A stretch of 48,826 bases of DNA from contig LLCB01000384.1 in assembly GCA_001414345.1 (NCBI GenBank), positions 1-48,826 on the forward strand, written 5' to 3'. The first letter of the stretch is position 1. Each line of letters starts with the position of its first letter. Shown here piece by piece: positions 24,381 to 33,115 of this stretch. Below the pieces are notes generated by a model that saw nothing but the letters and a program-made list of their open reading frames with translations, did no database searches and was not told the DNA's origin. The translations under genes and the position numbers were made by a program. This DNA comes from Hymenoscyphus infarciens (Eukaryota; Ascomycota; Leotiomycetes; Helotiales; Helotiaceae).

Positions 24381-24385
24381 TTAAC

Positions 24386-24827
24386 AATCAGCTACATGGG
24401 AAGGTCAATGGCCCTCGATTTAAGGTTTTAAGCTTCTTCTCATACTTTGGAGGATCCCAAGAACGAGTATCACTCAAATACGGAAAGAGAAGAGATCTGC
24501 GCCATGGTAGCAGAATGAAATCCCTTACGGAATTGAACATAGTACGGGGATGTATTCAAAGGATGTGGAGGATGAGGCTGAGAGCCCACGATTCAAGGAT
24601 GGAGGTGGAGGTGGAGGTGGCGGTGGAGGAGTGGAGGGAACTATCCCCCACCTTTAGTTATGATTTTGAGCACCAATCACAGTAGCACCGCAGCCCAAGA
24701 ATACTCTGGATTCATGCGATGTCGCATCAAGTTGCTAATATAAGAGATCTTGTGGTTCGGTTGTGTGAGAACTCAGCAAAACAAGAAATACGCTAGCCAA
24801 ATTGAAACCAAATCAAGAAAATACACA
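24386..24827. promoter_or_regulatory. Upstream region of the beta-hydroxyacid dehydrogenase gene
   Basis: It begins with the last codons of the gene broken by the copia insertion (stop at 24421-24423). A purine-rich GGAGGT-type tract lies at 24598-24638 and could form a two-layer G-quadruplex. A perfect inverted repeat ATGCGA-TG-TCGCAT lies at 24714-24727, about 100 bp before the start codon, and could bind a dimeric regulator. No TATA box was assigned. Confidence 0.45.
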
Positions 24828-25965
24828 ATGTCTGGAATAGGATTTGTGAGTAAACCGACCGGAATGAATGTTTGGTTCTGACTCTCCAAAAGTATGGTCT
24901 CGGTTCAATGGGCATTGGAATGGCCCTCAACCTCCAAAAACACTTAGTAGCGGTCAACTACGGACCTCTTCATTTCTCAAACAGAACCTTATCAAGAGGG
25001 GACTCTCTCAAAGCAGCCGGTGCAATTCTAGAAAATGACTTTTTATCACTGATAAAATGCAGCAACATAATTTTCACAATGGTACCGTTGCGTCCACCCC
25101 TTTTTCTCAATATTACTGACTGAGATCCTAGATCTCAAATGACCAAGTACTCCGCGAGCTGGTAGAAATCGCGCTTTCCAGCGGCGATCTCACAGACAAG
25201 ATCTTCGTTGATAACTCTACGGTCCACCCAGATACTTCCAAGTTCGCCTCCGAAGTTCTGGCCAAAGCCGGTGCACAGTTCATCGCCTCGCCTGTTTTTG
25301 GAGCCAGTCCGATGGCTGAGGCAGGGAAATTGATTTTTGCGATGGCTGGTCCTGCAAGTGCGTTGGAGAAGGTTAAACCACTTGTGCAAGATGTTATGGG
25401 GAGGAGCATCATCGAATTGGGAGAGGATGTGACGAAGTCTAGTCTTTTGAAGATTACCGGGTATGTCTCGACCCTTTTTTTCCCGGGCTGAATTGCTGAC
25501 TGACCCTTTGTTTCAGAAATGTGATGGTCGTCGGTCTCATGGAGCTCATCTCAGAGGTCCAAGTCTTCGCGGAGAAATCAGGTCTCGGTACTGCTCTGAT
25601 AGAAAAGTTTATTGGGGATATGTTTGGTCCTGTTGCGGAAAGTTATTCAAAGCGGTATTTATCCCTTCTCACGTCCATATGTATCATCACTAACAGTTCA
25701 TAGACTCACCACCGGTGCATATGCACCTCCACTTGATACATCACCTGGCTTCGCAGTCAGTCTCGCCATCAAAGATGCAAAACATGCAATCTCCATTGCG
25801 AATGATATGGATATGCGTCTGCCGGTTTCTGAAGTAGCCCTGACCCATATGCTGAATGCACGGAATTTCGCAGGGGAGAATCTGGATAGTAGTTCCATGT
25901 ATGGTACTATTAGGGTGGAGTCTGGGCTGAAATTTTGGTCGAAGGATAGTAGACAGGGAAATTGA
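24828..25965 (+). CDS. Beta-hydroxyacid dehydrogenase (3-hydroxyisobutyrate / glyoxylate-semialdehyde reductase family)
   Basis: Five exons, 24828-24845, 24893-25081, 25132-25460, 25517-25654 and 25704-25965, join to 936 nt (311 aa), the normal family length. The tiny first exon (six codons) is needed to complete the N-terminal Rossmann motif GFYGLGSMGIGMA. Then follow DNSTVHPDTS (substrate region), ASPVFGASPMAEAGKL (the family's SGG-type loop, closer to the SxPVxG form of glyoxylate/semialdehyde reductases than to the mitochondrial 3-hydroxyisobutyrate enzyme), the catalytic-lysine helix SSLLKITGN (Lys near 175) and the helical C-terminal domain with an AIKDAKHAISIAND stretch. No signal peptide is seen, so it is probably cytosolic. 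NAD(P)H-dependent reduction of a short semialdehyde or glyoxylate is the likely role; the exact substrate cannot be read. It looks intact despite lying 450 bp from the mutated copia element. Confidence 0.9.
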
Positions 25966-26350
25966 GCTAGGAATATAAATTATAACTTCAATACCAGTCC
26001 GAAAACTTCCAAATCGTGAAGTCTTGTCATGGAAACTACCTTAACTTGTCGTCTGTGTGGTATTTGATAAGCGGGTTTTCGGCTATGGGGGATCCATTCG
26101 CATCATTTGCTTTGCCCTCCTACTAATTGGGAGAAACGCTTAATCCTCTCCTAGGAGGGCGGTGGTGAAACGGTGATGAGGACGGTTGGCGGGTGATAAG
26201 TGGCCACTTGTCGCTCATTTGTTCGGAATTTGAGTCAGATGGGGTGCGACTCTAAGAGTTTGGATAGGGGTTGTCAGGTTTCCTCTGTTCTGCAAGTCCA
26301 GTGGCTAAAACTTCCTACTCGTTCGGTGCATGTCCAAATCCCCCAATTGG
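25966..26350. other. Intergenic region between convergent genes
   Basis: About 390 bp of ordinary-composition DNA between the dehydrogenase stop and the decayed 3' end of the MFS pseudogene. Apart from the inverted repeat at 26114-26160 nothing was recognised. Confidence 0.5.
26114..26160. repeat. 9-bp perfect inverted repeat, 29-nt loop
   Basis: GCCCTCCTA (26114-26122) and TAGGAGGGC (26152-26160) are exact reverse complements. Located about 150 bp after the dehydrogenase stop codon, it may be a 3' UTR structure or a mini-element end; no target duplication was evident. Confidence 0.6.
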
Positions 26351-26399
26351 TATTTATCCCTCCTTCCCCCAGCCCCCTTTTTTAGTTTTCTGAACATTG

Positions 26400-27538
26400 C
26401 TTGATTCTACTCCGAGACGAAGTAGTATCCATCTGTGCGAACCAATGCTATCCTTTATGGCGCCTACAAATAACTGGTCGCTCTTGTGATACTTAAGCGA
26501 GGAGGGAACTAAAGGTGTAATTCCTCCATTGGGGATGTTCATGGGCAGTGAATAAAGAACATAGAGATATATGCGCGGATCCATAAATGCCTCGCTGAAT
26601 TGACTCCATTTCCAGACGCGGTTACCGATCCCCTGGAAGTTTGCTCAGATGCGTTCAATGGGGACGAGTTTCGCGTGATGGGAGATGAACTTAGCGTTGC
26701 TTTGGTTGTCAGCCATATACCAGAGATAGAGCGCTCCTGTGAGTACTGTGATTAGTCCAAGCACCAGGAAGAGGATTTCCCAGGAGGGAAGTGCTGCGTT
26801 CTTGACTCCTGAGAGACCGTAGGCTAAGGGAACCATGATCATATTGTGACTCCGTTACAGCAGAGCCAGTATCCCATTCTTCGACCTTGTTCGTTCTTTC
26901 GATACCACATTGAGGTAAATCTCACAAATTCTGGTGTGACTGTAGCTTCCAAAGCACCGAGGAAGAATCTGACGGCCAACAGAGCACCATAACTTCGAAC
27001 AGTTGCGTGACAGGCAAGAACGATACCCCAGAATAGGATGCTGGCTGCAGTGTATTTTCCAAGAGAAAGACGACGCATCAAATAAGTCTTCGGAAACCTG
27101 AATAAAGTCAGGATAAAAAACGGGAAGGGAGACTTGGTTATGAACTTACTCCCACATAATATAACCAGCATAGAAGGTACTCGAGGCCCAACTATACTCC
27201 TGGGAGTTCGGCTTGAGGTGAGTATCCTCTCGAATTCTCACAAGCGAGGCATAATTGAGGGTCGTCTTGTACGCAAACTGAATGGCATACACCCAACACA
27301 GAAGCGGAAGGATATGCCAATCAATTTTGCTCAAAACACTCGCCTCCTCTGCCTCAGTGAACTCGATCACATCCTCACCAGCAAATTCCAACGCCGGATC
27401 AGCCCCCCCAATTTTCTTCACCTCGCCATCGGGATATTCAGGGGTAGTCAACTGTCTCGTGATGTCAAGCTCCGGATTCTGCTCCTGAGTAGTTTTTTCG
27501 CCCATTTGGTATGATGGAATTGTGACGCTAAAGGTCAT
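26400..27538 (-). pseudogene. MFS transporter pseudogene (anion/ureide permease, Dal5-type family)
   Basis: Minus-strand frames give the N-terminal half and part of the middle of an allantoate/nicotinate-permease-like MFS protein. There is an acidic N-terminal tail (VIEFTEAEEASVLSKIDW), the first membrane segments, GYIMWEFPKTYLMRRLSLGK joined across an intron at about 27096-27150, ALLAVRFFLGALEATVTPEF, GLSGVKNAALPSWEILFLVL and the loop DNQSNAKFISHHAKLVPIER. It is broken by a one-base loss near 26843, a TGA near 26642-26644 where the frame clearly continues (ANFQGIGNRVWKW) and a CGA codon would fit, and another frame change near 26518. Downstream of about 26430 no C-terminal transmembrane half is found, so it is also truncated. 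Intact relatives have about 500 residues and 12 membrane segments. Confidence 0.8.
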
Positions 27539-27641
27539 ATCAGTTCGACAATGAATGCTGAAGAATGAGCTGACACCAATTGAGGTGACCCTTCCTCGTT
27601 CCTTTATGACATCCTCAACGACGGAGCTCCATCAATGTTGC

Positions 27642-27757
27642 GATAAACCAAGTGAAGCTCGGATAAAGTTCCCTTTACCACTTACCTTGGAGATAAGGGG
27701 ATCCCCGTCCTTGGTGGTGATGGGGCTCCATAAGCTTACCTAAATTTAGCCCTTATC
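27642..27757. promoter_or_regulatory. Cluster of four GATA-factor core sites upstream of the MFS pseudogene
   Basis: GATA cores stand at 27642-27645, 27662-27665 and 27692-27695 (AGATAAGG), with an inverse CTTATC at 27752-27757, all within 105-220 bp upstream of the MFS start. Clustered HGATAR sites are typical targets of nitrogen regulators of the AreA/NIT2 type, which fits a permease for a nitrogen compound. GATA is short and frequent, so this is suggestive only. Confidence 0.35.
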
Positions 27758-27759
27758 GA

Positions 27760-28756
27760 AGGCGGCTTGGTTGGCTCTGCTAGTTTGTTAGTGGTGTTGA
27801 GACTCATTTCTGACGACACACACAAAGAAGTCGATATCAAGACCGTACTCGAGATGGATGTCAGCGCTGGAAAATGCGGGTGGTTGAAGAATTTGGGCTT
27901 GTGCCCTGTAAGAGTGAAAGGCGTGATAGCGGTGCTAAAACCCCTGATTGGGCCCTGAAATATCCACTTTCAGGCATGTGCTTTAGGGCCATCCAGCTGG
28001 CTGCAGCAAACGTTTTCTAAAGGTAGGTAAAAACAAAGTAAACAGCAAATAAAAAATTGCGCTAATTTTTGTAAATACCTATTACTATATGAGGAATGTC
28101 TCTACATTTCTTTTCTATTTTTACGACTTCATTTGGAGGTTGAATAGTTCATGTGAGGTATCAGCGTGCCTAGCCTCAAAGACGTCCCCTGAACACCAAG
28201 CGACCTAACCAGCTCCTATTTCCACATGCGGAATTCTCAACACCAAAGTCCTGCGAAGTTCAAGATTCTGCCAACGCAGTAGGGCAGAATACTGCAATGA
28301 TAATTTCCAAGTTGATTGTAATTTCCATTCAGGAGTTTTTGCAGGCAAGTGCTATCCCCTGTTAATTTACTCATATCGGGCTATACCCTAGATGTGGCCA
28401 GAGTCGTGCCTAGGCCTTCCAATTCTCAGATCTCTTCGTCACGATGTTGAGGTCGAGAGGAATGGAAGGGGTGGCTCTAACCTCAACACCTCGTGCGGGG
28501 GTAGGTTGTCAAGTGGGATCAGACTTCTACCTTTAAACTCCCCCGACTTGATACCGAGATTCCCATCGTTCCTTCCCTCTCAACTCAACATTGCGCTGTC
28601 ACAAAGACGGAAGGCAACTTTGACCGCCACTTGTGTCGCGTTGAGGCAAGGGTTGGTCTAGACTTATCAAGTCACGGGAGTAAGGGAAGGAAAGCACCCT
28701 TCCTCAGATGTTTGCCCCGAAAGAACAAGGAAGAGGCAGTTCTTGGTTTTAAATTT
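27760..28756. other. About 1 kb of single-copy DNA without a recognised gene
   Basis: Base composition is normal, with CA and TG present. Open frames of 60-90 codons occur on both strands but none shows a family motif or coding-like composition over its length. The right end should contain the 3' UTR of the aminotransferase gene. Confidence 0.5.
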
Positions 28757-30133
28757 TTAATTGCTACCTTTGATCGTCTCATTGATGGCATTGGCAAGAT
28801 ATACCACGTTTCCCATGTTGATTCCGGCAATTGATATCCTCGAGTTTCCAGCCATGTAAACATGATGCGTTTCTGCGTACCAATTAGCCACAACCTTTCA
28901 ACTTCAAGATTCTTAGGTGGGACTTACTCTGTAAGATATCAACTTGGGTCGAGTTCAACCCCAAAATGCAAAACATTCCAGATTGATTTACAACATGTTG
29001 CCAATCGCCTGGAGTGTCCACTATCTCCAGATTCTTCAGCAGCTCCTTCCTCATCTGAGCTATCCGTTGGCTCATCCCTCTCAGATCCGCAAACCACGTC
29101 TTTCGGAGTGTCTCATCACCGAGGATGGTAGACACAATTCGAGCCCCAAAAGCAGGAGGATTGGAAACCTCAGACCTTTGAAGGGACTCTAAAACCGACT
29201 CCACGTTTTTAGCATGTCGAGCTGACTGAGTTACAAAGGCAACAGCGCCCACTCTTTCCCCTTTGAAACAGTTAATTATCAGTGTTTAAGCGTGCCAGTG
29301 TACGTACCATAAAGTCCCATATTCTTAGCAAATGATAAACAAATAGCACTCTCCATCTTCATCTCCTCGGTAAAATAGCGAATAGCGAAAGCATCAGCGT
29401 CGTAATCCCCAGAATTCATACCTAAGTATGCAGAGTCAAAAATTGGAAATAGTTTCCTCTCCTTCATGATTTCTGCTATCGTTTGCCATTGCTCTTTTGT
29501 GGGATCACAGCCGCTGGGATTGTGTGCACATGTATGCAATACGAAAATTGATTCTTCGGGTGCAGACAACAAGGTCTTGTGGACGTTTTCAAAGTCAATA
29601 CTCTTGGATTTTGTGTCAAAGTAAGTGTATGGCCGCGTCTGAAAGCCGATTGACTGGAAGACTTGGTGGTGATTTGACCAAGTTGGTTCAGTCACGAAGA
29701 CGAGAGGTTTTGTTGCGCTGAAGCGTTTAAGAAAGAGTCCTGCGAGATGTAAGGCACCTGTCCCAGAAAGAGATTGACATGATGCTATCTTTATATCTGT
29801 CAGTGTGTTCTTTTTAAATGGCAAATCACGTACTCTTTGTTCTTCAAGGACTTTAGAACCCTTTCCCATCACGAGTTCAACAGCCAATTTTCTGAACTCC
29901 GGAAGACCCAGAATCGGGAGATATTCATGCCCCTGGTTTTCCAGTCGCTTCTTTGCCTCTTTCACTGAAGGCAAGACATATGGATTCCCATTTTCATCTC
30001 TATATGTGCCCTGGCCAAGGTTGACTTTCTTCTCGTAAGGATCAGCTAGGTATTTCTTGGTCAGGTCAAAGATGGCATCTGGTGGGATGAAGGCAACATT
30101 TTCAAAGACGGATGGAGCTGCAGTAGAACCCAT
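28757..30133 (-). CDS. Aspectate-type aminotransferase (aspartate aminotransferase family, PLP-dependent)
   Basis: Four exons on the minus strand, 30133-29834, 29788-29308, 29260-28928 and 28872-28757, give 1230 nt (409 aa), the standard size of a cytosolic aspartate aminotransferase. Fold-type I landmarks: VNLGQGTYRDENGNPYVLP near the N-terminus, SLSGTGALHLAG, VTEPTWSNHH with the ring-stacking Trp, CAHNPSGCDPT, DSAYLGMNSGDYDADA, and SFAKNMGLYGERVGA with the PLP-binding Lys near 255. The GNSRISIAGIN block near the C-terminus carries the substrate-carboxylate Arg near 383. The first intron (29789-29833, 45 nt) has no stop and keeps frame, so it could be overlooked or retained. No targeting peptide is evident. 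It exchanges amino groups between dicarboxylic amino and 2-oxo acids; 4-hydroxyglutamate is a known substrate of this family. It is divergent from the aldolase gene over a 306-bp shared promoter region. Confidence 0.93.
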
Positions 30134-30439
30134 GATTGTGAGTTCGATGGTTTGGGTCGGAGATTTGTCGAATAGGTATTGTAGTCTCTATTCTCTGCGT
30201 CGACTTATGGTTACCCCATCTTTCAAGGTGGGTCTCAGTGGCACCCCTCGGGAGCACACCACCAAAGTGGCGCTCCACATGTTGAAATGCCAACATCGCA
30301 ACTTTGAGAATGGGGTATTCCCGCGGTCATACTTGAAAGCTAAAGCTACGATATTTTGATAATAAGTAGTTTTCTGAATAAGTAATATTCTCGTTAATTG
30401 TTCTCCTTCTTGCCCCCAACAAACATATCTTCTTCGATC
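30134..30439. promoter_or_regulatory. Bidirectional promoter between aminotransferase and aldolase genes
   Basis: 306 bp separate the two start codons, so both genes probably share control elements. A CCGCGG palindrome stands at 30321-30326, the kind of core bound by Zn(II)2Cys6 regulators. Short CA/GT-rich segments at 30220-30290 contain imperfect GGTGGGT/GGCACCC inverse motifs. TTCTCGTTAATTG and pyrimidine-rich leader sequence precede the aldolase start. Confidence 0.5.
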
Positions 30440-31421
30440 ATGTCAACATTTACACCACCCCCTTTCGGTGTCTACACACCACTGGTCACATTTTTCAACG
30501 AGGATGAGTCACTGGATATCTCCTCAATTGAAGCTCACGCTTTGAGAATGGCTCAAGGTGGTGTTGCTGGTCTTGTAATTCAAGGAAGTAATGGGGAAGC
30601 ACCACATCTGCTTCATGAAGAGCGACAGACGATAGTGCGAACAGTTCGCAACACACTTGAGAAAAACGGATTCCCGGACATCAAACTCATCGTAGGATGT
30701 GGCGCTCCAAGTGTGAGAGAAACATTGCTATACCTGGCCGAAGCAAAGGCTGCCGGTGGTGATTTTGGACTGGTTCTGCCTCCCGCCTATTGGAAAGCAG
30801 CAATGGGCGTTCCCGTCATAGAAAAATTCTTCTCGGATGTAAGTTCAAGAAAATTGCTAAAATGACATATCTAACTCCAACAAGGTCGCTGCATCAGCCG
30901 AGCTTCCATTCCTGATTTACAATTTCCCCGGAGTTACAGGAGGAATAGACATCTCCTCCGACACAGTCATCAAACTGGCACGCGCCCAACCAAAAATCGT
31001 CGGCGTAAAACTCACCTGTGGAAACGTAGGAAAACTGCAAAGAATCACCTCCAACCTCCCAAAAGAATCCTTCGCCACATTCGCAGGAAAATCAGACTTC
31101 TTTCTCCCCGCTCTCGTCGCGGGCTCAAACGGCGTCATCGCCGCACTGGCGAATGTTACTCCAAAAGCCCACACGGAGGTGATACGTTTGTATCAAGCTG
31201 GGGACTTGAAAGGTGCAATCGAGGTGCAGAATAAATTGAGTAATGCTGATGGATCGATTGTGAAATTGGGAGTTGCGGGGGTGAAAGGTTCGGTGGCGAA
31301 GTACTTTGGGTATGGAACGAGTAGAAGTCGGAGGCCGTTGGGTGAGATGGCTCCAGAGAAGTTGAGTGGGGAGATTGCTTCGGATATAGAGAAGGTTGTG
31401 GAGCTGGAAAAAAGCTTGTAA
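30440..31421 (+). CDS. DapA-family 2-oxo-acid aldolase (4-hydroxy-2-oxoglutarate aldolase-like)
   Basis: Two exons, 30440-30838 and 30885-31421, give 936 nt (311 aa), the usual size of the class I TIM-barrel family. Landmarks: GVYTPLVTFF at strand 1, the phosphate-loop-like GSNGEAPHLL (49-58), GCGAPSVRETL, the acid/base tyrosine in LIYNFPG (Tyr145), and the Schiff-base lysine in VGVKLTCGN (Lys175), followed by FAGKSDFFLPALVAGSNGVI. A Schiff base is formed with pyruvate. Family members cleave 4-hydroxy-2-oxoglutarate to pyruvate and glyoxylate, or 3-deoxy-hexulosonates (fungal galacturonate pathway), or make dihydrodipicolinate; the last is unlikely in a fungus using the aminoadipate route to lysine. 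The Met at 30440 is preferred to an upstream in-frame Met at 30398 because homologous proteins start just before the PPPFGVYTP stretch. Divergence from an aminotransferase favours hydroxyglutamate breakdown, by inference. Confidence 0.9.
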
Positions 31422-31644
31422 ATACAAGAGAATATATAATTTTCATTTCGCTGTTCATCGCATGAATCAATGGCTATCGGTGGTAGAATTAGGTTTAATT
31501 GTCTTACTTTTTCTAGCATAGTTAAGCAAAAGCATGATGATATAAGATACAATGAATTCCTTACTTCAATCTTGGGCAGCTGTAGCAGCGCAATTCCAAG
31601 CATTGACTTACTCCCAGAATTGGCAATTCTTCCCAGCCAAAACA

Positions 31645-31986
31645 TTAGAAGAGGAGAACTTGTTGTTCCAACTGGCGTGGGGGCTGGTCCGTTTTGAGCG
31701 TTGTAGCATTGTTGTGCGTTGCCGATGATAGTAGTGGAGGGATTGACGTAGTTGCTCTAGTGGTGATATTAGTAGGAGAAGCTTTGAAAGATGATTTGGC
31801 ATGCTGGGAGATTCCAACAGTATGTTGTTGGAAGAATACATACATGGGATCGTAAACGACGGCGAAGGTTGTAACTGCACGAGCTTCAACGTCAAAAGCA
31901 GGTGTTGGGTCATCGAGGGAAGGCGTTGGGGTAGTCATGGCGAAAGTGGCAAGGAGAGAGGCAGTGAAAACTTTGGTGAATTGTAT
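31645..31986 (-). pseudogene. Small secreted protein gene with lost start codon
   Basis: A 113-codon minus-strand frame begins with ATA at 31986-31984 and continues QFTKVFTASLLATFAM, a textbook signal peptide (n-region Lys, hydrophobic core, Ala-rich cleavage region). The next Met lies at 31938, behind the hydrophobic segment. The expected ATG reads ATA, which a single G to A change (CpA to TpA on the other strand) would explain. The mature part is rich in Thr, Ser and Ala, has a PTPSLDDPTPAF start, and ends QQVLLF. It has no cysteine pattern and no recognised domain; effector or wall-associated roles cannot be judged. It lies about 90 bp from the RIP-mutated right-hand block. Confidence 0.6.
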
Positions 31987-32079
31987 TTTGAAGAAAGAAT
32001 AGTCCCTTGTATTGATTTTGAATCATACCTTAAAAAAGAATGGGGAAAAGAGAGACTCCTAGAACAAACCTAAGAATTG

Positions 32080-32358
32080 AATTATCCTAGGACTGTCCTA
32101 GGATTATTCTAACGTCTAACTATCTCTAGTTTTCTAAATCGTCTAATATATAGAGAGTACTTTTCTAAGACGTTCTTAAGATAGTTTCTTCTAAGAACTA
32201 TTAGATATAATCTCTACTTTAGAGAATAGTAAATTATATAGTAAGTATTATAAGATACTCTATAGTACTAGAATTATTCTAGAAGACTATTCTTAAATAG
32301 AATTATAAAATTAGAACTATTCTTAGTATAGCCGAGTTTACTTACTATATATATAAGG
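32080..32358. other. RIP-mutated DNA at the right border of the gene island
   Basis: Composition switches near 32080 from normal to TA-rich with almost no CA or TG. An imperfect repetition of CCTAGGA/TCCTAGG-type words occurs at 32055-32105. No gene is recognisable. Confidence 0.6.
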
Positions 32359-32469
32359 TGTTACGTATTTTTAGGTTAAAAACGCTCTAAGAAGCTTGAA
32401 TTTAGAAGGTGAAAACTCTGCTATATATATAGAGAAAGGGGGTCACGTGATGCCCCTTTTTCCGTAACA
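32359..32469 (+). repeat. Solo LTR (111 bp), essentially unmutated, with TAAGG target duplication
   Basis: It starts TGTTACG and ends CGTAACA, perfect inverse ends, and is flanked by identical 5-bp duplications TAAGG at 32354-32358 and 32470-32474. It keeps TCACGTGATG and several other CA/TG steps while the DNA on both sides is RIP-mutated. A related, mutated copy lies at 37485-37597. Size, TG..CA ends and a 5-bp duplication fit a solo LTR; a small inverted-repeat transposon is the alternative. Confidence 0.8.
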
Positions 32470-32748
32470 TAAGGTTTCAGCTTTTATATAAGGTTTTAGC
32501 TTTAGATATTTTCTATTATCTATATTAGAAAGATTTCAGACGTCGGTATTAGATAGACTTTAGTAGGTTTTAGACTTTAGTATTATACGACCTCTTATCT
32601 AATCTCTTATATATAGATACCCGACTCTCTTATAGTTAGAAAAGTCCTAATTTAGTCTTTTCCTTTATATTAGAGCATAGTATTCACGTATATTAGTCTA
32701 CTAAATACACTTCTAATAATAGTAGTAGATATTTCACGTTATTATAAA

Positions 32749-33115
32749 TATAATAGTACGAAATATATACTATAGAAGAAGAGGTATATAAGAGTGCGTT
32801 CGAGACTAAATGACGTATGTAAATACTAGGCTCTGATATAGAAGAAAAGGCTAAACTAGCCTTTTCTAACTCTAGGAGTACGCTGCTATATATAAGAGGT
32901 TTTAGATAATATAAAAAGAGATATAAAACTAAATAACGACATACGTTAGCTAATATAAAAGCCTAAACCCTATAAAGTATGTCTAAAAGTCTAGATAGAC
33001 GTATAGACGTATATAACCTTCTTAAATTAGATAATGTAAAATAATAACTACTGAAAGCTAATATATATAGTATATACTACGTAATATTAGCTATATAAGA
33101 TAGTATACTATTATA
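32749..33115 (-). repeat. Left LTR of the pol-less gypsy relative
   Basis: Starts TATAATAGTACGAAAT (RIP form of a TG start) and ends TATACTATTATA. It is directly repeated at 35277-35619. Confidence 0.8.

Noticed and set aside
24371..24685. 104-codon plus-strand open frame right after the copia LTR
   Set aside because: It starts inside the LTR end, crosses the target duplication and owes its length to a GGAGGT tract; no protein-like features.
31156..31470. Minus-strand frames overlapping the aldolase 3' half
   Set aside because: They are antisense shadows of a well-supported aldolase exon.
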